A DNA stretch of 64,000 bases from Cryptomeria japonica (lineage: Eukaryota > Streptophyta > Pinopsida > Cupressales > Cupressaceae): the NCBI RefSeq assembly GCF_030272615.1, contig NC_081406.1, forward strand, positions 187,112,891 through 187,176,890, read 5' to 3'. Under the pieces are notes generated by a model, which did no database searches, was not told the DNA's origin, and saw nothing but the letters and a program-made list of their open reading frames with translations. The first letter of the stretch is position 1. Each line of letters opens with the position of its first letter. Positions 11,492 to 22,110 of this stretch are shown here, one piece after another. The position numbers and the translations under genes were made by a program.

Positions 11492-12525
11492 AAGTGAGGG
11501 TTAGTGACTAAGAATCAAATAGAGAACAAACAATGCAAGCATATCTATAACAAAGGTATACTAATGATGTGCAACAAACGGTGTCCATCAAACCCTTATC
11601 AAATCCAATATAATGCAAAACAATCATAATATTAGATTTAAAAACCTTAATGAAGAAAACCAACCCTAAAGTCATGTGTGAATGTTGGGTTCACCATTAA
11701 GTCTAATGAAAATAAAAAAATTCATAGTAATTTACCTAGAAAATAATCAAATAATAATAAAACCCTACAATTTAGAGCTATAAGTGATAATTGGTAATAT
11801 AATATATATTGTATTAATGTACGATCTAAATAAAATAATAAAAGATACTTCATAATATATGAAGAAATGATTTTCACAAATGTCACTAAATAATTCATGT
11901 TACACTTGGGAATTTGGACCTATTAGATGATGGCTTTAGAATTATAAACGTTTTGTTAATTCTTAGGTTTAAGGTTATACCTGTATACTAGATTTTTTTG
12001 TTTTAAATGAACTTCACCCAACAAAAGTGAACCTAGCACATGAATTTGAACTTTACTTATGGAAATGATATGCTAGAATTTTGATGATTAACAATGGTTC
12101 ACCTCAATTTTATACACCCACACTAGGAAATAGTCATATAGACATTATTTAGGAACTTGATAGACAATTGCTTGTTCTCCTCTTGTCAAATCCGTAGATG
12201 AGTCAATTCAATGGTGAATAACAACTTAATACAATAAGTAACAATCCAAATATACTCCTCGTATATTGATATAATGTTGACATGACAAATTTGTCCTCTT
12301 GTAATTAATTTTTAAATATATACAATAGATTCCCAAATTATTTAATTAAATTAGGAGTAGTCCTTAAATATGCTACCTTGATGTGCAACTTTAGTTGATT
12401 CATAACAACTAGTGAGAGGGGACAATATAGATTGATTTTCAAACATATAATTGTGGAAGGAAATTAAGTGAGAAATGTAAGTAATATTTAACCCCTTTAA
12501 CGATTTTCTTAACCTTCCATAATAC
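11492..12525. other. AT-rich upstream flank of the PPR gene
   Basis: No gene or element is recognised. The stretch is strongly AT-rich and precedes the PPR gene, so it should hold that gene's promoter region. Confidence 0.5.
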
Positions 12526-12529
12526 AGTC

Positions 12530-12540
12530 ACTATAAATCA
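12530..12540 (+). promoter_or_regulatory. Possible TATA box of the PPR gene
   Basis: CTATAAATCA lies 34-44 bp before the ATG at 12574. If it is used, the leader would be very short, so a more distal promoter is equally possible. Confidence 0.3.
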
Positions 12541-12573
12541 GCAAAGTTTAGCCATTCATTGCCTTCACAATAA

Positions 12574-15372
12574 ATGGGTAAAGACGTAACGCTGCATAAT
12601 CTGCCTTCAAAACACAATCTTCGTCTCGATTCTTGCACAAATCTTCATTTAGTGCAGCTCTGGATTGCTAAGAATGTGCATTCAAAACGTAAACAAATCC
12701 ATTCATTCATTACTCGCAGGGGATTTGCATTCGCCACAAGCACTTTTATCCAAAATACGCTTATCAACATGTATGTCAATTGTGGTAGTTTGATGGCAGC
12801 TCGCAAAGTTTTCGACGACATGAGAGGAGAAGAACGAGACAGCTTCTCATGGAATGTGATGATTGCAGCGTACCGAAGAGATGGAGATCCTCAGGAAGCA
12901 TTGACATTGTTTCACCATATGCAATTAACACCTGTTTCACCCGATCAGATCACCTTTGCCACCATTCTCCCAGCCTGTGCCAAAATAAGAGCTTTGGAAT
13001 TGGGTATTCACATCCATCAAAGCATCGTCCAAAGGGGATTTCTTTCTGATGTTGTGGTGGCCAACGCTCTGCTAGACATGTACTCAAAATGTGGGAACAT
13101 ATCTAAAGCTCGTGAACTGTTTGACAAAATGCCTCAACGAGATGTTATTTCGTGGAATGTGATGATTGCAGGGTATGCACAAAATAATGTTCTTGATGAG
13201 GCTTCAAGGCTTTTCAGAGAAATGCCTCGACCAGATGTCGTCTCGTGGAATGCCATGCTTGCGGGGTATGCACAAAATGGATTTTTTGAAAATGCCTTTG
13301 CCATATTTAGGCAAATGCAATCGACAGGTTTCAAGCCAAACTCCACAACCTTTGCGAGCATCCTCTCAGCCTGTGCGAAAGTGGGAGCTTTGGAACAGGG
13401 TATGGACGTTCATCAAAGTATAATCGAAAGTGGATTGTTGTCAGATGTCTTAGTGGTGAATGCTCTGATAGACATGTATGCAAAATGTGGAGATATATGC
13501 AAAGCACGTGAACTGTTTGACAAAATGCCTCAACGAGATGTGGTCTCAATGACTGCAATAATTACTGGATTTACGCATAATGGGTTTGTTGAAGAGGCCT
13601 TGGAAACTTTTAAGCAAATTCACTTGACAGGAGTAAAGCCAAACTCTACAACCTTTGCCAGCATTCTCTCAGCCTGTGCAAAAATGGGAGCTTTGGAACA
13701 GGGTATGAGTATCCATCAAAGACTAATTGAAAGCGTATCTTTGTCTGATATTGTAGTCACAAATGCACTGGTAGACATGTATGCAAAATGTGGAAGCATA
13801 CGCAAGGCATGTGAACTGTTTGGCAGAATTTCTCAAAGAGATGTGGTCTCATGGAACGTGATGACTGCAGGTTATGCACAAAATGGGTTTGTTGAGAAAG
13901 CTTTAGAGAGTTTTAAGCAAATGCAAATGTCAGAAATAAAGGCAAACTCTACAACCTTTGCTGGCATTCTCACAGCCTGTGCCAAAATGGGAGCTTTGGA
14001 ACAGGGTATGGACATCCATCAAAGCATAATTGAAAGCGGTTTTATGTGTGATGCTGTAGTTGTTAATGCACTGGTAGACATGTATTCAAAATGTGAAAGC
14101 ATACCAAAGGCACGCAAACTGTTCGACAAGATGTCTCAACGAGATCTGGCCTCATGGAATGCGATGATTATGGGATATACACAAAATGGGCTTGTTGAAA
14201 AGGCCTTGGAAACTTTTAAGCAAATGCAATTAGATGGTATAATGCCAAATTCCGCAACCTTTGCCACCATTCTCCCAGCGTGTGCCAAAGTGGGAGCTTT
14301 GGAACAGGGTATGGATATCCATCAATGTATAATAGAGTGTGGATTGTTGTCAGATGTTGTAGTTGCAAGTGCCTTGGTAGACATGTATGCAAAATGTGGA
14401 AGCATACACATGGCACGCAAACTGTTTGACAAAATGGCTCACCAAGATGTGGTTTCGTGGACTTCAATGATTGCAGGATATGCACAAAATGGTTTTTGCC
14501 AGGATGCTCTCATACTCTTTGATTCAATGAAGTGTTCTGGATGCTATCCTAACCATGTAAGCTTCACTTGTGTTTTATTTGCATGCAGCCATGCAGGTTT
14601 AGTGGATGAGGGCTGTAGATATTTCAATGATATGAGTGAATCTTACTGCATTATGCCTGGAATTGATCATTACGTGTGCATGGTTGATCTTGTTGGCCGT
14701 GCTGGCTATCTTGAGGAAACCCTAAACTTTATCATCAAAATGCCAATTAAACCTCCCGGTGTTGTGTGGATGTCTTTGCTTGGTGCCTGTAGATCACATA
14801 AGAAAATAGGTTTAGGACTATTTACAACAAATATCCTTGTTGAGTTAGATCCTAAAAATGCAGCGACTTATGTTCATCTGTCAAACATCTATGCAGATGT
14901 GGGTAGGTGGGGTGAGGTTCATAAAGTTAGGAGATTGATGGAACACACGGGAACTAAAAAGACACCTGGGTGTAGTTGGATAGAAGTCCATAAAGTGGTG
15001 CATGCCTTTTGTGTAGGAGACAGGTCACACCCACAGACACAAGAGATCTATGCAAAATTGGAGAAATTGTCTCGGGAGATGAAGGCAGCGGGATATTTTC
15101 CAGATTCAAGTCGTGCACTGAATGATGTAGAAGAGGAGGAAAAAGAACTATTTATCTGCCACCACAGCGAGAAGTTGGCAATTGCATTTGGATTATTATT
15201 CGCTGCTCCTGGAACAACTATAAGAGTCTTTAAGAACCTTCGAGTATGTGCTGACTGCCACACCGCAACCAAGTTTATTTCCAAGATTGTTGCAAGACAA
15301 ATTGTTGTGAGAGATGTAAGCCGATTCCATCATTTCAAACAAGGAAAATGCTCTTGTGGAGATTATTGGTGA
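12574..15372 (+). CDS. PLS-class pentatricopeptide repeat protein, DYW subgroup
   Basis: A 932-residue intronless ORF. Tandem PPR motifs of the P, L and S types fill roughly residues 40-690 (phrases such as VVSWNVMIAGYAQNGF and NALVDMYAKCGS). They are followed by the E/E+ region, a PG box near residue 797 (PGCSWIEV), and a full DYW domain with HSE at 864-866, CADCH at 892-896 and the terminal CGDYW. The deaminase-like zinc ligands and catalytic Glu are thus all present. DYW proteins of this class bind organellar RNA and carry out C-to-U editing in chloroplasts or mitochondria, and this protein probably does the same. The target site is unknown, and the N-terminus shows no clear transit peptide. 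Four PLS blocks repeat with an exact 303-bp period. Start choice: the first ATG of the long frame, 34 bp after a TATA-like word. A possible AATAAA signal lies at 15753. It is the only convincingly intact gene in the window. Confidence 0.95.
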   Translation: MGKDVTLHNLPSKHNLRLDSCTNLHLVQLWIAKNVHSKRKQIHSFITRRGFAFATSTFIQNTLINMYVNCGSLMAARKVFDDMRGEERDSFSWNVMIAAYRRDGDPQEALTLFHHMQLTPVSPDQITFATILPACAKIRALELGIHIHQSIVQRGFLSDVVVANALLDMYSKCGNISKARELFDKMPQRDVISWNVMIAGYAQNNVLDEASRLFREMPRPDVVSWNAMLAGYAQNGFFENAFAIFRQMQSTGFKPNSTTFASILSACAKVGALEQGMDVHQSIIESGLLSDVLVVNALIDMYAKCGDICKARELFDKMPQRDVVSMTAIITGFTHNGFVEEALETFKQIHLTGVKPNSTTFASILSACAKMGALEQGMSIHQRLIESVSLSDIVVTNALVDMYAKCGSIRKACELFGRISQRDVVSWNVMTAGYAQNGFVEKALESFKQMQMSEIKANSTTFAGILTACAKMGALEQGMDIHQSIIESGFMCDAVVVNALVDMYSKCESIPKARKLFDKMSQRDLASWNAMIMGYTQNGLVEKALETFKQMQLDGIMPNSATFATILPACAKVGALEQGMDIHQCIIECGLLSDVVVASALVDMYAKCGSIHMARKLFDKMAHQDVVSWTSMIAGYAQNGFCQDALILFDSMKCSGCYPNHVSFTCVLFACSHAGLVDEGCRYFNDMSESYCIMPGIDHYVCMVDLVGRAGYLEETLNFIIKMPIKPPGVVWMSLLGACRSHKKIGLGLFTTNILVELDPKNAATYVHLSNIYADVGRWGEVHKVRRLMEHTGTKKTPGCSWIEVHKVVHAFCVGDRSHPQTQEIYAKLEKLSREMKAAGYFPDSSRALNDVEEEEKELFICHHSEKLAIAFGLLFAAPGTTIRVFKNLRVCADCHTATKFISKIVARQIVVRDVSRFHHFKQGKCSCGDYW

Positions 15373-15743
15373 TGCGAAGTAGGGTAAGCTGCAAGCATAG
15401 GCTTGCACTGTAAGAAGTTTCTAGTTTCAGATTTGCAGTGATAAAAAGGAGTCAAGGTTTATTTTCAGTTTCTACAAGTGTTTCTTGTAGGCATTTAGAG
15501 ATGGACACCAAACCACTGACTTCATAAAATCAGATGTACAGTTATGCAATGGGTATCAATGCCTATATACACTAATGGGATATTTATTAAAGTCCTATTT
15601 TATCATACAATACAGATGTCGTGCCAGCAGGAACTGTGAGAGAAAAGCCTCAATTAATGTCATGCTGGGAAATGAGGGAAGAGCATCTCTTGACCGAATT
15701 GTCTATGCAGCCAGAAAAATGCATCCGATTAGCCCTTTTTTCT

Positions 15744-15803
15744 CATTTATTAAATAAATTGAAAATCAGTACATATTTTGATTTTTAATTTATTTAATAA
15801 ATG
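15744..15803. repeat. 60-bp foldback: 25-bp arms, 10-nt loop
   Basis: Arms at 15744-15768 and 15779-15803 are reverse complements over 25 positions with a single G/A difference (a G-U pair in RNA). The loop is GTACATATTT. The arms start CATTTATTAAATAAATT. It lies about 370 bp after the PPR stop codon, possibly within the 3' untranslated region, and contains the AATAAA at 15753. It may be a miniature foldback element or a hairpin in the transcript tail. Confidence 0.85.
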
Positions 15804-16190
15804 CAAAAAAAATATCCAATCAGATGCAAACTACTGGTTGCATAGACGTTGCTTCTCTTGACAATTACTCCAAACTCATCATGCTGTGTGGTCCTGTTGT
15901 TTGCAGTAATTGTACCATTAAAAGTGCTATTAAATGGAAGATTAAAAAAACACGTAAAATAGAGGAAAATTAACAATCCAAGCCTTTCGATAGTCTTTTT
16001 GGTCAAATACTCATGGAAGATAAAAAAAAACACATGAAATATAGGAAAATTAACAATCCAAGCCTTTAGGCTCATTGCCCAATGCCCAAACCTATTGAAA
16101 GGAAAAATGTGAGAGGAAAAAATCATTTACAAAACACATTCATGTTTTATAAAAAGGTTAAAAGGCTCATATAGATTTTTCTCTCTCTCC
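15804..16190. other. Spacer between PPR gene and CT tract
   Basis: A 25-bp phrase containing AGGAAAATTAACAATCCAAG occurs twice, near 15962 and 16042, which indicates an 80-bp local duplication. No gene is seen. Confidence 0.5.
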
Positions 16191-16231
16191 CTTTGTATTT
16201 ATATTGCTCTTCTATCTCTTTATCTTATTTT

Positions 16232-16278
<47 letters not shown>

Positions 16279-16430
16279 CTTCTACCTCTCTTTCTCTATC
16301 TCCCCTTCTCTTATCTCTTTGCCCTCCCACCACCCCCCTTGCCCTCTTGCCCCCCATCCCCCCTCTCTCTCTATCACTCTTCCTCTCTACTTGTCTATCT
16401 CCCTTTCTCCCTCTACTTCCTCCACTTTAT
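16178..16430. repeat. (CT)n microsatellite and pyrimidine tract
   Basis: A pure CT run of about 44 bp (about 16232-16275) is embedded in a longer imperfect pyrimidine tract. The open frames rich in Leu and Ser that cross it are artefacts of the repeat. Confidence 0.95.
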
Positions 16431-16441
16431 ATGTATGTATA

Positions 16442-17750
16442 TGTAGGCATCTAAAAATGGTCAACGCTTGCGATGTCATACTTTAACATGTCCACATGAC
16501 CTTATTTTAGGGTTTTCGCATTCTATTAACATTTCTTCTTCGTCGTACACTTGATCTTTATTATTTGTCAACATTTTGTCATTCTTCTGTGTTTCTTGCA
16601 TTTGTCGTATTTTCAATTAGGTCTTATCAACATTATCATTATCGATTGTGATCTTTGATCATTATCAATATTAGCATGTCAATTGGACATCGTCAACCCT
16701 TCTCAATGTCGAATTAGGGTTTTGTCCTGATCAATCATCAATTTATCAATCTCTTATCAATTTGGATCGATTAGTCATTGGTCCTCATCAATTGGTGTCT
16801 ATCAATTTCATCCTTGTCAATCTTGATCAATTTATCATTGATCTTTATCAATCAATATCAACACTTTATCAATTATCCAATTTTCATCATTAAATCATGA
16901 TCAAATCGACCCCATATCAATTATCTTTTTCATGACCTAATTATCGTCCTTGCATTTCTAATTCATCTCCTAGGGTTATGTGATTTAATCATTTAATCCT
17001 ATTTGTCATTTTCCCTCTAGGTAAAATAATTTATTCATTTATCCTAAGTCTTCTTGTCACAATTAAATATTTTATTTAATTGGCTAATTATTTTCCCCTC
17101 TTTTGTGAATTAATTAATGAATGAAAACTTATTAATTAATTCACCTAATTTACTAATTTCCCAATTTCATCACTTTCTAATTTCCTAATTTCCAATTCCA
17201 TCATTTACACCTAATTTCCTAATTGCTAAATCCTAATTTTCAACTCATTATCTCTCTCAAGTGGCTCCTCTTTTTGTGCTTTAATTTGGAAGCATGTTTC
17301 CTTATTCGTCATGAGTTTGGATATGGCAACTTATCCTAACATTAGATTTGATGGCTAGTCTTATCCTCTTGCATGGAAAGTGTGCAATGGCATTTCTTTC
17401 TAAATATGACTTTTCCCATTTTTGAATCCAATTGCATCTAATATCGATTTCTTGCTAATTGTTGTCCTCTCTCCAAATTTTCTATAAATTGGATGCATTT
17501 CTCATTAGAATCAACCACGCTTCTAGTATCCTCACGTTGTCAAAATCGATCTTGCTTTCATACTTTGCTCTTGCACTTGTAGGTGAGATCCACAAATCCA
17601 CTATTTGGAGGAGAAAGGAGGACAATGGAGAGATATGAAGGAGATGCTTTGCTTCTATGGTTTGCAATTTGATTAGCATTTTGTTTTCATAGCTTCATTG
17701 TGTGTAATAGGATCAATTTCATTGCAATCTGTTTTTTTGGTTGAGCTAGT
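16442..17750 (+). mobile_element. LTR-like segment (approximate limits)
   Basis: The segment begins TGTAGGCATCTAAAA. Many ATCAATTTATCAAT words fill the middle. It carries a TATAAATTGGATGC promoter-like word near 17485. A minus-strand segment starting at 29927 (TGTAGACACCTAAAA) has a similar start, similar AT-repeat body and a similar TATA word, so both look like LTRs of one Ty3-type family. The end, PBS and polypurine tract were not located. Confidence 0.4.
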
Positions 17751-17784
17751 TTAGTATTACTTTGATGTATTCAATTTTCCTATC

Positions 17785-18010
17785 TACAGTATATATACAT
17801 ACACATATATGTATGCACACACACACACATATATATGTATGTATGTATGCACACACACATATATATATACGTGTGTGCATATATATGTATGTACATGTAC
17901 ATACATATATACACATATATATGTACATATGTATACCTATATACATATGTATACATGTGTATCTATATATGTGTATGTGTATGTGTATGTGTGTGTGTGT
18001 GTGTGAGGGA
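17785..18010. repeat. (CA/TG)(TA) compound microsatellite
   Basis: ACACAC, ATATAT and GTATGT words alternate for over 200 bp and end in a GT run near 17980-18004. The open frames rich in His, Tyr and Ile are artefacts of the repeat. Confidence 0.95.
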
Positions 18011-18242
18011 GAGATAGAGATAGAGGAGAGTGAGAGATATAAAGTTAGAGAGGGAGAAAAAAATAATGGATGGATAGAGAGAGAGAGAGAGAAAGAGAGG
18101 GTGGGGGGGATAGAGATACAAAGAGAGATGAAAATGGGAGAGAGATATGTATTTTTTTCTCCCTCTCCATCTTTATCTCTCCCACTCTCCTCTATCTCTC
18201 CCTCTCTTTATCTTTCTCTATCATCCCTCTCTCTTTCCCTCC
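18011..18242. repeat. GA tract then CT tract, insertion target
   Basis: A GA-rich block (about 18005-18150) changes to a CT-rich block (18155-18242). The pyrimidine block continues after 25660, on the far side of the inserted LTR element, so it was the target of that insertion. Confidence 0.8.
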
Positions 18243-19327
18243 TGTAACATTGTAAATTGCACCCCGTGCAATTCCATGTCACATAAGCGCCTTCGCTTTA
18301 GGCCGATTGAAGTCATTCTTCGTTCCCTTATCCTTTTGCCCACATGGATTGCCTTGTCAACTTAGAATCTAGCCTCTCATGGACATTACTACCCCGCTCT
18401 AGCGTCTCGCAAATATGTCAGTTCGTAGGTGGCTGTTTGATCGTTACGCCTATGCCTGGAAGAGTTCGTAATGCTTATGTCCATGGCCACCGACATTGAG
18501 ATTCTATTGGGAGGTCTATATTTCTCTCATTTGAAAGGTTTTTGGGATCTCTTGATCACTTGGTGAATTTCTAAAGCTCTTGGCACATTTTCTACATCTT
18601 TTTCACAGGTTTCCTATCCAGCATCCGCCATTATCACAGTCTTCAAAGGGCTCTCGAAACTCAACTCTGTTCATCCAGGTGATAGTTTCTTGAGTGTTGA
18701 AGGGGAGTTTCTCTCTTTCTTTCTTTGCTTGCATATCCATTGCTTCTATCTAGCATATCAATTGTCCTATATATTTTATTTCATCTCTATCTCTTTTCTT
18801 TCACTTGTGGTTATTATCTTAGCTGTCCGTAGAGGTGGGAACACCAAAGCGGGGGTTTGACTGAGGCAGACCTCCTAACACAGCCCCAACATTTTCCCTT
18901 TTCTTTGCGTGCAGGTTCGTGATTGAGGGAAGGAGTTCACTTAGTTGGAGGCTTCAATTGTGGATCGATTCTAAGCTTCCTTTGTTTTTCGCTATCTTTT
19001 CTAGCTATTTGCATTCCATATTCTTTCTTTTGCTCAACATTACATCTTTAATTTAGTGGTATTATTGCATCTACATCCGCTATACAACCTCTGTGCTCTG
19101 TTCGTACATGGCGTTAGTGCACCACGCTGGTGTCCTAGTTTTGCGCGTTCATCTTGAGAACAAAGACTTAGTAGAGTGTGTTTCAAAGGTCTTTGTGGTC
19201 TTAGTTGTATAGTTTCATACTTTACATCCCCTTGCTCACCTTTAACACCAGCAAAGTGAGGTAGAGAGAAGGTCGATTTGTTCCTTGAAGTTCATCACTT
19301 TGAGGGTAGCAAATCTCATCTTCTACA
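18243..19327 (+). repeat. 5' LTR of the gag-protease element
   Basis: 1085 bp from TGTAACATTG to TTCTACA. Relative to the 3' LTR it carries a deletion of about 40 bp near 18380-18410. The sequence immediately after it, TCTTGGTGAACCC, is where a primer-binding site should lie. I could not assign a tRNA to it. Confidence 0.85.
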
Positions 19328-19579
19328 TCTTGGTGAACCCAACACGAAGCCAATTGCATTGTTAACTTTCTCATGTGTGTATGTGTTTTCATAACTTAAA
19401 CTATATAAATATATATAAACAAATTTCAAACTAAGTTCCTTCATCATTAAAGTGTTGCAAAATACTTGTAGTATCCTTGTAGAGTAGTCGAGGTGTTGTA
19501 GAGCTTGTCTATGAGCTTTACGACCTAGACTGCCACAAGAGTCGTTGTAAGAAGGACTACTAGGAAAAGCATTCCCTTG

Positions 19580-22110
19580 AATCGTTGCAGTCCTCCTCGG
19601 CCAGGTCCAATGTTTAATGATCTACTTCCCGATCTTAATGAATTCCTAGCCTCTCACCCTATTAGGACCATTTTGACAGGGGGCCATTCTCCATCTAGTT
19701 CGTGATCAAATTATCAGAATAACACCTCGATGAGTTCTCCCCTATCTTCTCCTCCCACCATTGATCATGACTCTGTTGTCACTATCGAGTTTGACCAAAT
19801 TCATATGTTAGAGGAGAACTTGAGAGATTTTGAAGGATTCTTAAACCAAGAGATTGTCTTCCCCTAGCCTGTAAATGTTGTGAATACTTTGAGAGACATG
19901 TTGATCTTAGACAGAAGAGGCCTAGAGATGTTGAGGGCATTATCATTGATTGTTAAGAGTCATGTGCCCTTACCAGGTACTCCTCCCCAGGACAATCAGT
20001 TTGACACCTATAGTTCTCAAATTGGTGTTGACATACCTAGGATAACAGTACACATGGTTGACTTTGCACTCACCATCCCTAGTATCAATGCTTCTACCAT
20101 TCCCCTGGGTTACATCGACATGTCTAATAGTTCCACTACCATTTCTGTTGCATCTCATATCACTTTTGTCAACACTGGTTCAAGTGTTGGTGTTATCCCT
20201 AGTGGTGGTACTAGTCCTCATGTTAGTGCTGGTGGAGGTGGTGGCACACGTGGTGCTCCTCCACCTACTCCTCCACTTGCTAATCTTGTCCTGAATACCA
20301 TATTGTAGAACATAAGCCAATTGCAACAACAACTCACAACCCTTGCATCCATTGGCCAATCTTCTTTGTCCACTTACTATCGTAAGAGCCCACTTGATTT
20401 AACTATCCTCAACACCATCCTTCCCTAGTGGGCTGAGTCATTGAAGTTTGATTGATTCATTCATGACTATGTAGTGATTACCATAGTTTAGATTTTGTTT
20501 TGCTCAAGCTTTTTTCATGTTCCCTCAAGGGAACTGCCTTAGAATGGTATTGCTCATTACCTAATCACTCCATCCAAACATTTGATCATCTTATGGATCT
20601 ATTTCATAAATGGCTCCAAGCTAACATTGATAGCAAGGTCACCATCACAAACCTTGTTCATTGTAAACAAAAGCCGAATGAGAAGGTTATAGATTTCATT
20701 TCACAGTACCAATCTATCTCTACTAGAATCCCTTTTGCCTTGCCAAATAGTAACTTGCAAAGAATGTTCATTTGAAATCTATAGACGACATTGAGGGAGA
20801 AGTTGTTTCTTAACCGATATCAAAATTTTGCTAACTTGTGTTCTGCACTCACTGATTACCAACATATGATGACTTAGTTCAAAGAATCTACTTCAAACCG
20901 TCATACTGGAGCTTTTGGGGGCATGTCCATGGAAGGGTCTAGAAAGAACAAAGTTGTGGCTAATGTCGTAGCTACACCACCGATAGTTGTTGCACAGAAA
21001 CCACATCATAATAGGGTCTTCACCAAGTTGAATGATTCCTATTTGAGCATAATGCAAAAATTTCTTAAAGGACAATCTCATAACCCTTCTGAAGATTAGA
21101 CCTCTGCCTAACAACAAACCATACCCTTGTTGGTATGATGGTTCTAAATTCTATCAATATCATCACATGGTTGGACATGATACTGAACAATGCTATCATC
21201 TTAGGCATATAGTCCAAGACTACATTGACAGTGGAGCTATCAAAGTGGGTGAAAGAAAACATAAATCTAATAAGTTTGTTGATAAAACAAATTGTGAGTT
21301 GCAGATTTATATAGATCCTTTTCTACTGCATTCATCTAACTTTATCTCTGCATCATCCTCAAATCCAACATTAAATGAAGGCCAATATATTAACATGGTC
21401 ACTATCACTCTGATATCGCCTCCTAGCTAGAAGACGAAAGTTTCTAATATATCATTCACCCTTCTGGATGCCCCATATTGTGGAGAGTTTGCTCCTCTGT
21501 ACATCCCTGCAAAGCTCAATGGTCAAACTATCACAGGTGTGATAGTTGACCCTTCGTGCAGAGTCGATGTCATCATAGACGAGACTTTGTTTGTAAATGG
21601 ATGGCATAGGCTGAAATATTATGAGTGTTGTGCTACCTTGAGAATGTATAATAGGATGACTCTTTCTCTTTTAGGTAGTATCACCTTGACGGTCCTCGTG
21701 GGGCCCAAGGCTATCTCAACTATGTTTGTTATCATTCTTGAATCAGACATCTTTCGTGCTAAACTAGGAATCCCCTAGTTGGTATCAATGGATGTAGTCC
21801 CTTTGGTAATCCATAAGTGCTTAAAGTTTCCTCATGAGGGTTCAGTGCATGTCGTCCAGGACACTGGATATCGACCATTGGTAGCCCATGGAGATTTTTT
21901 GCTCGATCATTTTTGGCTTGCTTCGATTGGGTCTATGCTTCTTCGTGGCGACTTAATGTATAGAGCATATTATCAATACAAAACAGGGGAGTTGGCTCCT
22001 AAATTGATTCAACCTAGCTATTCATTGCCTCTTCGTGCATCGATCTTCACTCTATCTATTCATGTGTTAGAGCAAGTAGTGCCTTATGCCCCTTTGTCAT
22101 CGAGGGCTTA
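19580..22110 (+). pseudogene. Decayed Ty3-type gag and protease
   Basis: The gag region runs through a Pro/Ser/Gly-rich N-terminal part (open 19880-20308) into a retrotransposon gag core (open 20500-20775). The core holds the phrases LKGTALEWYCSLP and FDHLMDLFHKWLQ. A knuckle-derived stretch at about 21150-21240 reads HHMVGHDTEQCYHLRH. The protease-like region follows at about 21450-21780, where the catalytic DTG or DSG motif reads VDPSC, so activity is doubtful even before decay. A conserved tail to 22110 contains DTGYRPLVAHGDFLLDHFW. At least eight stops interrupt the path, mostly TAG, and one frameshift lies near 20490. An intact product would form the particle shell and process it. Confidence 0.8.

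Noticed and set aside
17762-18255. 161-codon and shorter frames
   Set aside because: They translate CA/TG, TA, GA and CT microsatellites and change character with each tract.
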